A stretch of 64,000 bases of DNA, taken from NCBI GenBank assembly GCA_029834535.1, contig JAQMWT010000585.1, positions 1 through 64,000 on the forward strand, given 5' to 3'. The translations under genes were made by a program, and so were the position numbers. Under the pieces are notes generated by a model, which saw nothing but the letters and a program-made list of their open reading frames with translations, had not been told where the DNA came from and did not search any database. This DNA comes from Chrysophaeum taylorii. Lineage: Eukaryota; Sar; Pelagophyceae; Pelagomonadales; Pelagomonadaceae. Positions 21,309 to 31,110 of the stretch are shown here, in pieces. How positions within the stretch are numbered: position 1 is the stretch's first letter; each line of letters begins with the position of its first letter.

Positions 21309-21747
21309 TCGGCCGAAGTCTGAACGGGTCCAAAGTGGTTGAGTCGTCGTCGTTTTCGTATCCTGCGACTCTGGGACTTCTACTCGTCCCCGTCACGCGT
21401 AATTCGTCGCCGGGTGCGTCTTGTACCGACTGATCTATCAGATACGGCGGGCGGCAGAATTCGTCTCTGCCCGGCAATCAATGACTCGGCGAGTTGCGAT
21501 CTCACTCCGCTCGCCTGCGGCAGCTGTACCCGGGTTGCGCGTCGGCTCGAACCGATCCGCGCGTCGTCACCTCCGACGACTAACGTATCCGGCCGGGGAT
21601 CTTTCCCACGGCGATGGTCCCTCTAGAACTCTTCGTCGGCGCGCTTGATCAGGGCGCGCACGGCTTGTCCGGACCGTGTAGAGAATGCAAGATGCACTCG
21701 TCCGCTGCGACCGATATGGTCGCTCGAATCTCATATCCTCCACCACC
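21309..21747 (-). other. Gyp-A 5' leader with primer-binding region
   Basis: About 440 bp between 5' LTR and gag start. Directly next to the LTR, minus-strand sense reads GGTGGTGGAGGATATGAGA; Gyp-C has AGTGGTGGAGGATCGGAAT at the same place. Conserved TGGTGGAGGAT at this position is what a tRNA primer site would look like. The matching tRNA is not identified. No separate gene is supported in this stretch. Confidence 0.5.
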
Positions 21748-22158
21748 TGTGGCGTCAGGGAAATTATGCCTACCTGGCTCACCTTCGAATCTAGGCTCGC
21801 CGCTCACGTCCGCGCTCTTGGTCGAGTCACTGGACGAGGAAGGCCGTTCGCTCGCCACACAACCACAAACAACTTCCGTGCCTGGTCCTCACAACTTGAG
21901 GATCGGCTGTTGCTTTATGATTAAGATACTCTCGAATCACAGAAATCAGGATGACGCGTGTCACGGAAAAGGAAGATGATGTCATAGAGAAAACTGACTT
22001 ATCAGAACGAATCACAGAAATCAGGGTGACACATGTCACGGAAAAGGAAGATGATGTCATAGAGAAAACTGACTTTATCAGAACGGAGTAGGGTGCCCCT
22101 GATAAGGGGGGGGGGTTCAAGGAGGGGTAAGCCTTAGGAGGCGGGAGTTTCCGCCACA
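21748..22158 (-). repeat. Gypsy LTR shared by Gyp-A (5') and Gyp-B (3')
   Basis: Begins TGTGGCGTCAGGG, ends TTTCCGCCACA, matching 11459-11764. It holds an extra direct duplication of 75-76 bp (21935-22009 and 22010-22085, both with GGAAGATGATGTCATAGAG), which explains its greater length. Gyp-A gag lies on one side and the Gyp-B tail directly abuts the other, so a single LTR serves both. Confidence 0.8.
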
Positions 22159-22731
22159 AGTGATACTGTTGTTGACCTTGGACTTGTCGGTGAAACTGCG
22201 ACCGTCCACGTCCTTGTATTTCGGCTTAAGCTTGCGAGTAGAGAGATGTGAGGTAGGCTTGTAGTAAGATACCTTGTCAAGGGGACCGAGATCGGCATAA
22301 AAATGCAGAGCGACTCGATCATTCACAAAATCATAGGGCTCATAAACTTCAGCCACGTAAATCTTCTTGCGCCAATCGGACCGTTTGCCCTCGGGGATCC
22401 GAAAGACAACGAACTTACCGTGCTTGAAATCGTCCCGGGAGGTCTCCTTGGGTTTAGGCACGGCTCGATCAACCACCGGAGAAACCATCACAGGTGATCT
22501 GACTGACATGAACACAGCGGCGTTCAGGAGGAGAATCAAGAGACTCAACCCTGTAAGTGACCGGAGACAAGCGTTCCACAATAATGAATGGACCGCGCCA
22601 TTCCGGTCGAAGCTTATTCTGAAGAAAAGGGATGTAGAGCAAAACATGCGATCCTTCTTCATATTCCACATCGACATGATCCGCATTGTAAGCGAGACGT
22701 TGTTTACGAAGAGCCTTCTCGCGAGCTTCAT
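22159..22731 (-). CDS. Gyp-B C-terminal barrel-like domain
   Basis: The frame (ORF 22117-22731, its end in the LTR) contains HGKFVVFRIPEGKRSDW, KKIYVAEVYEPYDF and RVALHFYADLGPLDK, nearly the same as Gyp-A. It overlaps the end of the integrase ORF in another frame, so either it was once fused by read-through or an indel separates it. Its position after integrase suggests a chromatin-targeting or DNA-binding role (inference). No catalytic residues are seen. Confidence 0.5.
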
Positions 22732-24175
22732 TGACCGTAGCGGTGTAGAATTTCAACCTCTCGCGAGTCTCTGCCACAACATCGGAGCGAGTTTTCGGCA
22801 GGCGGCGGACATCAAGATCCATGATCGTATAATCTGTCGGCAATAGAGGCTGCCGGTTGAGACGAAGCATGAAGGGTGAGATCTGAGTCCCCGGAATGAA
22901 CTTACGATTGTAGCAAAAAGCAATGTACTCCGCGAACTCGGGCCAGTCCGTGATCTTGCGGTCTTGAAGACATGCACGGAGGAAAGCCTTGATAAAGCGG
23001 TTGACCCTTTCCGCAGGATTAGCCTGAGCTTGATACGGAATCGTGGTACTATACCGAACATTGGAGAGATGACGAAACTCTTCCATCAATTTGTTGACGA
23101 ACTCTTTCCCGTTGTCGGTGCGAATCCTCTGAGGTAGATAACTTTTGAGTAATATATTCGCGACAAAAGACTCGAGGATCGACTCAGCAGTCTTATGGTG
23201 CAGTACGTCAAGAATCAAGAAATGAGAAAATGGATCAAAAAAGATGATCAGATACGTCTCGGGACCGGCACTAGGCAAAGGTCCGAACAAATCCATACAA
23301 AGAACGGCGCAATCACCATCATACACAGGTTGCTGAAGAAGACCTGCTCTCTTTGGTTCAGGCGTGCGAGCTTTCTTGCACACTATACAACCAGCAATAT
23401 AGGCACCCACCTCATTAGACATGTGAGGCCACCAAAAACGTCCAAGTATCGACTGCACTGTACTTTGACGACCCATGTGAACACCATTGAGAGGTGTGTC
23501 ATGGTGCAATCGGATGATGCGCGTCCGTAAAGTCCGAGGTGCGACTATCATCGGGTGCAAGTCGGGTGCGGCACCGTAGAGGACTCCTTTCACCACTTGA
23601 TAGCAATAATTGGCTCCGTACCGACGAAGAGAGTGGCCTTGAGCCATGCGATAACGCATGTCCTCGCAAGTAGCATCAGTGATCTGCTCTTTGGCTATCT
23701 CTTCCAAAGTCTCTTTGGCTATCACTTCCAAAGTCAAATTATCCGGAATCTTGTCGATGTACTCTTGGTGATCATCGGCATCACGGAAAATACTAGGTTG
23801 GGTCTGCAGACGTTTCTTCTGACGTTGTCTCGTAGCGTGAGACGTGGCCAATTGCATCGGATCGTCGCGACCATCTTCTTCTTCCTCCGCAGGCAACTCA
23901 GTCGTAACAAACGACAGAATGACATGGCACCCAGGTAAAGGTACTCCTTTATCATCAACAGGCCGAGGAAGTTCTTGGCACACTAAGTACGCGTGGTTCA
24001 AGGGTTCACCAAACTCATCCGTCTCGATGACATGATCGATAGGATTGCGAGAGAGACAGTCAGGGATACTCAATCCCGGCAACTTCTTTGGTTTGTAACC
24101 CAATTCAGGATTAAAATTGGCGAGCCGCATCGCCCATCGAGCCAACTGCCCAGACGAGTGCGTCGCCTTTCGCAA
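22469..24175 (-). CDS. Gyp-B RNase H end and integrase (568 aa), uninterrupted
   Basis: It begins in the last part of RNase H (SIPDCLSRNPIDHVIET). The zinc module is HHDTPLNGVHMGR followed by GCIVCKKA. The catalytic core shows LCMDLFGP, IRTDNGKEF and NPAERVNRF, giving the D-D-E triad with the usual spacing, then a GPY/F-like segment (LRPEWRGPFIIVERL). Integrase joins the cDNA ends to the chromosome and would leave the short target duplication. No stop occurs in the whole domain. A run of six A at about 24170 separates it from the preceding RNase H frame. Confidence 0.9.
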   Translation of the reverse strand: MRKATHSSGQLARWAMRLANFNPELGYKPKKLPGLSIPDCLSRNPIDHVIETDEFGEPLNHAYLVCQELPRPVDDKGVPLPGCHVILSFVTTELPAEEEEDGRDDPMQLATSHATRQRQKKRLQTQPSIFRDADDHQEYIDKIPDNLTLEVIAKETLEEIAKEQITDATCEDMRYRMAQGHSLRRYGANYCYQVVKGVLYGAAPDLHPMIVAPRTLRTRIIRLHHDTPLNGVHMGRQSTVQSILGRFWWPHMSNEVGAYIAGCIVCKKARTPEPKRAGLLQQPVYDGDCAVLCMDLFGPLPSAGPETYLIIFFDPFSHFLILDVLHHKTAESILESFVANILLKSYLPQRIRTDNGKEFVNKLMEEFRHLSNVRYSTTIPYQAQANPAERVNRFIKAFLRACLQDRKITDWPEFAEYIAFCYNRKFIPGTQISPFMLRLNRQPLLPTDYTIMDLDVRRLPKTRSDVVAETRERLKFYTATVNEAREKALRKQRLAYNADHVDVEYEEGSHVLLYIPFLQNKLRPEWRGPFIIVERLSPVTYRVESLDSPPERRCVHVSQITCDGFSGG

Positions 24176-25718
24176 AAAACGTCAAATTGCGATGATCCGT
24201 CTCAAGGATCGTCTTGTGACCTTCGATATAAGAGCGAAAATGCTCAAGAGAAAGTATAACTGCCAGTAGCTCTAGCCGGCGGGGCTCATAGTTCCGCATC
24301 TCTTTCGGCGCAGCCCGGCTCCAATACTCAATCACTCGTTCCTCTCGTGTCACCTTGCCGGTGTCGTCCTTGACTTCCACGAGCTGAAAAAGATACGCGC
24401 CCAGACCATCCTTGGAAGCATCCGGGCGGATCTGAAAAGGAAGATCGTAGTCAGAATGATAAACTCCGCGGGAGTCCACAAAACCTTCGATGATCGTGTC
24501 CCATGCCTTTTGGCACTCAGGCGTCCACTCAAACTTAACACCTTCAAGACACAATCGCCTCAGCGGCTCCACAATCTTCGAATAATTCTTCACATATCGG
24601 CGGCAGTAGTTGCTCTTGCGGATGAAGGATCGAATCCGAGTCTTCGGAGACGTGTTCGGCAGTGTACCGGGAATCGGCATCTGCTGCAACGCTTCTAACG
24701 TCTTTGGATTCGGCTTCAAGCCTTTCGGAGTCGAAATTTGTCCCAGAAACTCGATTTCACCTATGATGAGGTGGAACTTAGAAGTTCGTCCACTATATCC
24801 TCGCTGCACTGAATTGCACAGCACTTCAATCTAGACTTGTAGATGACGGTGGAGTTCCTCCGATCCCATCATAATATCGTCGACAAACGCGACCAAGTCC
24901 ATATACATCCATGTTGGCAGATCGCTAGCCATCTGCTTACAGAAGAGAGCTCCTGCTGTTTTCACTCCCAGAGGCAAGCGCAAGAAACTATGTGCTCCAA
25001 GTGGGCTAACCATCGTGACGGCGTCCTGTACGGCGGCGTCCAAACGCCGGTTGTGGTAACCCCATCGAATATCAATGCACGTCCGCCAACGGCGCATGGC
25101 AAGAAAAGCCAACGCATCATCTTGACGAATATTCGGCCAAGTGTCATTGACCAGCTGATCGTTGAGCTGACGCAAGTCAACTGCAGCACGAAAAGCATTC
25201 GACGTTCCGACCTCTGCTCCCTTATTAGGCAGCAATAGTACAGGAAATCCCCACGGAAAATTCGCCGGTCAGATGATTTCATCGCGACACCACTCGGTGA
25301 TCTGCTTTCTGAGACACTCAAGCTTTGCTGGCGTCAACCTGTAAGGTGTCATCTTAATCGGTCGTGGGTTTGCGTCTTTAAATCGTAGAGAAACCGGCGG
25401 CGAGTCCACGGGTCTCATAATCGGGTCAAAAAAGGCCCACGCGTATTGCACGCAGTGGCTTAACATCATCTTCGCATCCTCATCCAGATGCGGGTTGTCG
25501 GGGATTCCCAGTTCTCGAACAACCTTCTCGACTTCTGCTTTCGTCGGAGTTTCGACTTTCATCGCCTGATTTTCCTTGACGTGCTCCGGAGTCTTGCGGT
25601 AACGGTGCACCGTCCGCGTCGCGCGGCGCATCCTCCCATGGCACATGGAACTTTTCTTCGTATTTGAACCTCGCCTCAGGGTGGCTCTTATTGATCTTTT
25701 CACCTTTGACGCGCACAT
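24111..25718 (-). pseudogene. Gyp-B reverse transcriptase and RNase H, frame-broken, FVDD intact
   Basis: Three frames (25269-25718, 24831-25235, 24111-24824) cover the domain: PIKMTPYRLTPAKLECL, IDIRWGYHNRRLDAAV, LPLGVKTAGALFCKQM, AFVDDIMMGS, then EIEFLGQISTPKGLK and the RNase H part (IRPDASKDGLGAYLF, PRRLELLAVI, LETDHRNLTF). The catalytic Asp pair is kept. Breaks lie at about 25240-25270, 24828 and the A6 run at 24170; each could be a single indel or stop. An upstream Pro-rich linker joins it to the DNMT. Confidence 0.85.
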
Positions 25719-25779
25719 TCGGTTCGCTCCTTACTTTCGGCTCCTGGTCAGGTTCAGGATCCGGCGGAACGTCCACTTT

Positions 25780-27340
25780 TTATTGTCGGGGGGAGGCAGC
25801 AGAAGAGGCATGAGCCGTCCCCGGCGCATCTGTTGGAAGCGGAAGCACAGGTACTTCTGGCGGTTTCCATTTGGTGGGATCCTGGAGATCATCTTCTGAC
25901 ACCCACTTAACGACACGAATACGCGTATTCAACTGCGGCACCTGTACGTGACGAAGGGTGGTGTCGGCAATTCGCAAATACTGCTCAGAGGATCGATCTG
26001 TCGGGCGCAACGCGGTCGGCAGGACGTCGCCACTTTGGCGGAAACCTCTGGTCACGGAGTTGTGCAGATCGACTGCTAAAATCGCAAGAGTGTATGGAGG
26101 GACGACAGACGCTAGGTGCTTGATCGAATATGTCTTAGACAGGCCAGCCCAATCATGGTCCATCGGCATCGTGAGCAACTCTGCCGTCATCTTGAGAGTC
26201 AAAGGCTGAGTGTCCGAGCGGTGCGGTCCCAAGCGAAGAGGAACTCGCGTAACGGTGCTAGCCGTATCTGTTGCGTCTCGAGACGAGCCTAGATTATTCA
26301 GCTGGAGCAGGTGGCGTTCATCTGCGCAACCTAATGCTGCAGCGAATTTCTGTTGCATGTTCGCACATGTCTTCTGAGCCTCTTGCAGGTGCAGTGGGTG
26401 ACTAGAGACCAACAACCGCACGCGAGATCTCATCAAAAGTGGGCGTGATGTCGTGAAAATTCTCGACGTACACGTAAGGGTATAAGCTCGCTATATAAGA
26501 AATAATGGACGCCACCTGTTCAATCAGCCACATCATGAAGCCAGCCATTTTGCACAGCTTCATCGTCCAATTAGTGGCCGTAGCTCCCCTGCCAACATCT
26601 CTGGACGTCAAGTTGCAGAGTGCTGAATGAACGCAGGGCGGAGACGCGACACACATCGACGATGACCATTCCGATTCAGGCAAATAAGCCTTGATCAATC
26701 GGAGGGTCGTCTCATACCGTCCGCAGAACGTGTGCTGAACCACAGGTATCTTCGGAAAATTCTTCTGATGAATCTTGTTGGCAGCTGCTGAAGAGTCAAG
26801 AGCAAGGACGACTCGAAACGACGTCCAGCACAACTCATTCGCTCGTTGCAGCCCTAAAGTACTGCCTCCGGCGCCGCTGAATAGCATCACAACCTTGCGA
26901 TACGTGATCGTCAGCCATTGGACCTTTTCAAATCCTCGGCGAATCTCGCCTTTTGTAGCCTCTCGGCACTTCATTTCCTCCTCGTCGGTTCGTCGGTCGA
27001 AAGCGTCGTTACCGAGCGATTCTTGAAGAGAGTTCCTATCCTTATCGGCAGAAGGAGCCGCCTTCTGCACCGAGCTCAAAAGCATCGGTTCGGGAACCGC
27101 GTCGCCTTGAGTCAGATGGCTTGCGACCGAAACAGTCAACGATAGATTGGCCTTGTCATATTCGGCTCCACAGTCCTTCGTTAATTCGTCGACCGTCGCA
27201 ACGTTCAGCTCGTCATCAAAACACACAATATCGCCCAAAGCGAGAACTTCGCCTTGAGTAATCACAGTCGGCACATCCTGGGTAGAGGAGATCGCCACTC
27301 GAGCGGCGAACTTGTCGTGATCTTCGGGAGAAGAACACAT
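25780..27340 (-). pseudogene. Gyp-B cytosine-5 DNA methyltransferase, one 1-bp insertion
   Basis: The frame 27340-26402 (312 aa) has motif I LFSGAGGSTLGLQRANE (residues 153-169), motif IV ASPPCVHSAL with catalytic Cys236 (codon 26633-26635) and a motif VI-like YVENF (ENF 293-295). The second frame 26436-25780 continues with motif VIII SRVRLLVSSHP and motif X SIKHLASVVPPYTLAILAVD. Gyp-A and Gyp-C read straight through this point, and Gyp-B has an extra T in a T4 run near 26425, so one indel separates the halves. There are no stops. Residues 1-145 (GEVLALGDIVCFDDE...) match no domain I know. Motif VI to VIII spacing is unusually short. An AdoMet-dependent cytosine methyltransferase is the only reasonable family. 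Confidence 0.9.
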
Positions 27341-28456
27341 TCCATCGAATACCCCAAGTTGCTCGTATCAGAGGATGTAGCAACGAAAACCTGCCCGGTT
27401 TCCATGGGCTCTGAAAGAGTGACTGGCACGCACGCGTGTAAGTGCGCCCAGGCTCGACCTTCATCGTGCGCGCGGTATAGGCTACCACTTCATGGGCATC
27501 GCTGTTCGAGCATTGAGAAGGCGTATCTGTCGGGACTCCCCAAGTCGTCGAAGCCGCCGCTCGTTTTGGCGGTGGACGCTGGAGGTCTTCAATCTTGCAC
27601 AAGCGAGCGTAAACGCGGTCCTCGACCGTGCTCAGGCTCTTCTGCATCGCATGGTGCTGTTGCCCGTATACTTGAACTACCACGGGGTTGCGCTCATCAT
27701 AAGTTGATCTGAACGTCAAAACCGGAGAATCGACTCGTCGATCCTGCACCCTTAACTTCTTGCGCCCATAGGCGACTTGTGTGTGGAGAAACGCAATGCG
27801 ACTTCGCGGGTAGTCCACTATGGCTCCCAGCACCCGAATATCGCGCGCTCCCAGCAGAAATAAATGATTAGTATCGGCCATAATGGCAACCACTGGGACT
27901 GCCACGTCGTCCGCGAGCGCAATTCGCAATGCGACCCATTTGTGGATAGTCGTCTTATTCAATCCCGACCCGTACAGGGTGCGCTCGACTGGGAGATCGC
28001 CTCGGTCGAGGATTGTATTATCCTTCGCCAGTTTGTCGACCATCCCACGACAAATATAGGAGAGACATCCGCCATTCCACCAACGCCTAAAGTCGTTGCG
28101 AACTTCGGCCCGTCTCGTCGTCTGCAAATATGTCCAACTATGAACGTAAGTGTGCCAGGGTCCGGACAACCGATGGTGATGAGGTCTTGCTCGATCTTTT
28201 CCCCGTCGCGCGGCGAAAGGGCAGTATGATGGCATGTCCCTCCGGATTCGCGTCGCCCGGCATCTGCATCGTCACCGCTGCCATCTCGGGCGTCCCGCGT
28301 CTCGCCTCTGAACCTACATTGGCGTCCGCCGCACTCTCTTTGTCTGGTGGCTCTCTTTTTCCATCGCGACCTCGGGTGGGCTCGGTGCCTCGGCTGCTTC
28401 CTCATTCCCAAGTTTCGCTGGCAACAAATTCTGACAATTCTCAATCGGAGGCACAT
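27216..28456 (-). pseudogene. Gyp-B protease, active site DTG replaced by DPG
   Basis: The ORF at 27959-28456 has GCPDPGTLTFIVGHICRR where Gyp-A has SCLDTGTLTFMACHIYR, so the catalytic triplet is DPG. After a frame change near 28060 the rest continues in 27216-28235 with ADTNHLFLLGARDIRVLGAI. It probably cannot process polyproteins. The frame then runs on to the DNMT N-terminus. Confidence 0.75.
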
Positions 28457-28532
28457 ATACTTACTCCTTCGTTTCCTCGGACGATACTCGCAATTTCTCG
28501 TCCATCAAATTTTGCATTCCCGTCCACTCTCT

Positions 28533-29616
28533 TAGGTATGCGAGTAACGCGTACTGCCGATGGTTCTATTTCACAGGACTGTCAAGCTAAACTTGATGCC
28601 ATCTTTGAGGAGCACTATACCTTGTTAAAATTACGACCATCTGGTCACTACTACAGTCCGTCGAAGACAAAGTTTGTGTCGTCACAAACCCCGAAGAACT
28701 TCTCGGAGTTTTCATTTAGTGTTTCGTTAATGATATTTCACATCAGACTCACACTTCCTCCCGTGAGATATTGCCGCCGATGGTGGAATACTTCCTTAAC
28801 TTAGTCCCAGATCATCAGACCGCATTCAAGAATGTGCTTATCCAAGCTGGTTATCCCTCCGTAATAATAGATTCATTTTCAGACACTAAATTGTCCGAAT
28901 TTCGAGCAAGAACATGAACATGCTGTGCTTACTCCTACAGCTGAACCTCTCGATAACGTACCCGAAACTTTGCGACTTTTAAAGGAGGAAATCCAGTCAC
29001 TTTCTTCGCACATCGCCAAGCGTGATAAGCATCTGTCTGAACGTGACCAACGAATTTCCGATGCTTTGGAGACCATCACTCAACTTCAAAGTGCAAACGA
29101 TGCTCTCACCGCGCAATTAACTGGTAACACCAAGCATGTGTCACTCTTGGACGATTTGTTTTCTAACTACCAGATGCACCAGGATACCACCTTGCCCACC
29201 CTTGCTGTTTTAGCTCACCTTATTTCAAAGTCACTTATCACTTCAGTTGAACAGTCTCCTCCAAACACCTTTGAGGAGGCGCAACGACTTATAATCGAAA
29301 ATACAGCTGTGTTGGTTTACATACCGCTATGTCTGATGCACAGGACCGTGTCATCCATGCAACAGAGTTGCGTTCTCTACCACCTGCTGCTGCTATGTCC
29401 TACCTGTCTTCTGTCATTTCCCCACTTGCGGATATCTGTGACGCGACGGCTGTGAACAACACTACTACTAACGACAATCTCGAAGACCATGTCACTTCCC
29501 CACCAGAATCAACGAAACTGGAAGACAATAGTGATGATGAACTGGACCATACATCAGACACTGTGGATGCTGACTCGTCACGTAACGTAACAACACGTCC
29601 AACTTCCTCCTCCTAA
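28533..29616 (+). pseudogene. unassigned plus-strand coding remnant with coiled coil
   Basis: Three overlapping frames give protein-like sequence: about 28740-28905 (PPMVEYFLNLVPDHQTAFKN), 28868-29455 (LRLLKEEIQSLSSHIAKRDK, a clear heptad coiled coil) and 29329-29616 (an acidic Ser/Thr-rich tail, then TAA). Single-base shifts at about 28905 and 29330 would join them; a TAG lies near 28720. I recognise no family. A decayed gag or a host gene are both possible. It sits between the broken end of Gyp-B and the orphan segment 29640-30171. Confidence 0.35.
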
Positions 29617-30171
29617 TGTTAATTGTAATGTAACCTCATCGTTTATGTTGTTGTTTTTGTTTAAGTTACTCGATGCTTTCATGTATCGTACACAAGCTTC
29701 ACACTCAAGAGCGTCTGGAACGCATAAAGCCTTTCCCACACGCTGAGGGGGCCCAGCGAGCTACAGCTACACTAGAATGTGTACGACACTGGAGTTCTTC
29801 GCACATCTTTTCACACTCCTTATACTTGAGGGTTTTCTCTCCGTAATGCGGCTTTCCTTCATATCTCCCCCCTTCCTTACCCTTCCGCAATTATTACTTT
29901 CAAGACTATGAAGAATTAGGTTTGAAGCTTTCTTCCAACAAGGAGAAATCCTCCAGGTGCGTACCGTCGGGTATGGGGTCTTCTGCTTAATTAGCAGAAG
30001 CTTCGTTCCTCGTTGTCAGTGGAAAAGCTTCTATGGGACCTAATGTTCTTAAGGAGTTAGGGCCTAAATCCCTACCTTGTGTAGTAGCATGTGACAAGCG
30101 GAATGGTCTGTGCGCGCCTAAGACCGCACGCGGTCTCTACCATGTACCCGGAGAGGGTCGAATCTCTCCAG
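29617..30171 (+). other. orphan segment, short frames and a hairpin
   Basis: Two short plus-strand peptides are open: about 29893-29990 and about 29999-30171. Between them lies an 8-bp perfect stem with a 5-nt loop (29980-30000). Neither peptide is assignable. The segment joins Gyp-C sequence at 30172 without any terminal structure. Confidence 0.3.
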
Positions 30172-30241
30172 GTTCACCAAACTCGTCCGTCTCGATAACG
30201 TGATCGATGGGATTGCGAGAGAGGCAGTCAGGGATACTCAT
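30172..30241 (-). mobile_element. Gyp-C, piece left of the Cop-1 insertion
   Basis: Seventy bases aligning with Gyp-B 24001-24070 (TTCACCAAACTCGTCCGTCTCG...GTCAGGGATACTCAT), that is, the RNase H to integrase join. It is continuous with 39670 across Cop-1; the shared CTCAT (30237-30241) is one arm of the target duplication. Integrase, tail and 3' LTR of Gyp-C are lost to the left. Confidence 0.85.
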
Positions 30242-30437
30242 TAGAGAACAGTAATTTCAACTGTGTTACCCTTCAGCAGAGCGTGGGAACAGTGGTAGTC
30301 TGTCCTCTAATCTGCCTCCTAAACGAGGACAGCCGGTGTGAATAACACAGCGTTTTCTTAAATCAAAAGGTGGCAAAGTTAAGGGGACTAACCCTAGAAT
30401 AGGGGGTACTAACCCTAATTCAGATTCCCTATCTCTA
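30242..30437 (-). repeat. Cop-1 3' LTR
   Basis: Aligned base by base with 39474-39669; about ten differences in 196 positions. Bases just outside it on the element side (GCCCTCACAGATTGAACTCGG, plus sense) match the same place in Cop-2, so this is the polypurine-tract region (GAGGGCG in element sense). Confidence 0.92.
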
Positions 30438-30479
30438 CGCCCTCACAGATTGAACTCGGTGAGCGAAATCTGGATCAAA

Positions 30480-31024
30480 CTAAGCACGAAGCGTCTTACC
30501 ATCGACAAGAACACAGAGAGTGTTCTGGACAGAGTCGTACGGTGGAAGAGTAGCTGAAAGAGTAAGCTGATGAGATGGTGGTGAGGAGGAGGTTGAGTGA
30601 ACACCGTAGGCGTTTTTGAACTTGCGAAATAAATTGCGTGGTAGGAGCTTCGAAAAATGATCAGCGACCTGGTAGTGAGTAGGACACCAGAGAGGTCTAA
30701 TGATCGAATTAGCTTGGTAGTCACGAATGCGAAATTCTCGTAAATTGATATGACGAGAAGGAGCACTGACTTTAGGGTGATTAGCGACATGTAATGCGCT
30801 AGCGTGATCAATAAGCAGGGGAATAGCGTGAGCTTGATCACACGAACACAGATAAGGGTGAGAGGAGAAAGGCCTGTAAAACCAGTGACATTCATCGGCG
30901 GCTGCGCTGGCGGCGATGAGTTCAGCTTCCAAGGTGCTTTTGGCCGTAAGATTTTGTCGTTTGTGCTAGACCAAAATACGAGACTGCCAAAGACGAAGAT
31001 ACATGCACCAGAGTTGGATCGCAA
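30480..31024 (-). CDS. Cop-1 RNase H
   Basis: Reads NVT-type copia RNase H: KILRPKAPWKLN in one frame and EAELIAASAAADECHW in the overlapping frame 30480-30932, then LLIDHASALHVANHP, RHINLREFRIRDY and VADHFSKLLPRN. The E, D, H and D positions of copia RNase H are visible. It degrades the RNA strand during reverse transcription. Break between RT and RNase H near 30940-31110, where a 35-bp tandem duplication also lies. Confidence 0.8.
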
Positions 31025-31110
31025 GCGAGGGTCGTAACGATCAGCAAAACTTGCATCAGTAAAACAAATAATGGGTGAACGAAGGTGATGCAGTTCGGGA
31101 TAGCAGTTGA

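Larger units (their letters stand above)
11459..22158 (-). mobile_element. Gyp-A: Ty3/Gypsy retrotransposon encoding a C5 DNA methyltransferase
   Basis: LTRs at 11459-11764 and 21748-22158 bound a 10-kb interior read on the minus strand: gag (19560-21308), Arg/Ser-rich ORF (18666-19511), protease (17279-18424), DNMT (15371-17092), RT (14036-15345), RNase H and integrase (12513-14039) and a barrel-like tail (11765-12390). RT before integrase is the Ty3/Gypsy order. The usual single gag-pol is extended by the RS ORF and the DNMT. After the 5' LTR comes GGTGGTGGAGGATATGAGA, a possible primer-binding site shared with Gyp-C. It has in-frame stops in DNMT and integrase and a mutated RT active site, so it is dead. 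Confidence 0.9.
22159..28532 (-). mobile_element. Gyp-B: Ty3/Gypsy DNMT element, truncated upstream of the protease
   Basis: Minus-strand order: protease (27216-28456), DNMT (25780-27340), RT and RNase H (24111-25718), integrase (22469-24175), barrel-like tail (22159-22731). The gag and most of the RS region and the 5' LTR are missing; weak similarity to Gyp-C (49045-49130) ends near 28532, where unrelated sequence begins. It carries the best-preserved DNMT and integrase of the window. Confidence 0.85.

Noticed and set aside
26402-26436. Programmed frameshift inside the Gypsy DNMT
   Set aside because: At first all copies seemed to change frame at the same place. Reading Gyp-A and Gyp-C base by base shows motif VI and VIII in one frame; only Gyp-B has an extra T.
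29893-29990. Fragment of a viral RNA polymerase
   Set aside because: A short peptide after a Tyr-Glu-Glu-Leu-Gly pattern loosely recalls a polymerase palm segment, but there is no catalytic motif and the length is too short.
30130-30180. tRNA gene (T-arm-like GGAGAGGGTCGAATCTCTCC followed by ACCA-like bases)
   Set aside because: The stem is real, but no acceptor or anticodon arm fits, and the 3' bases belong to Gyp-C.
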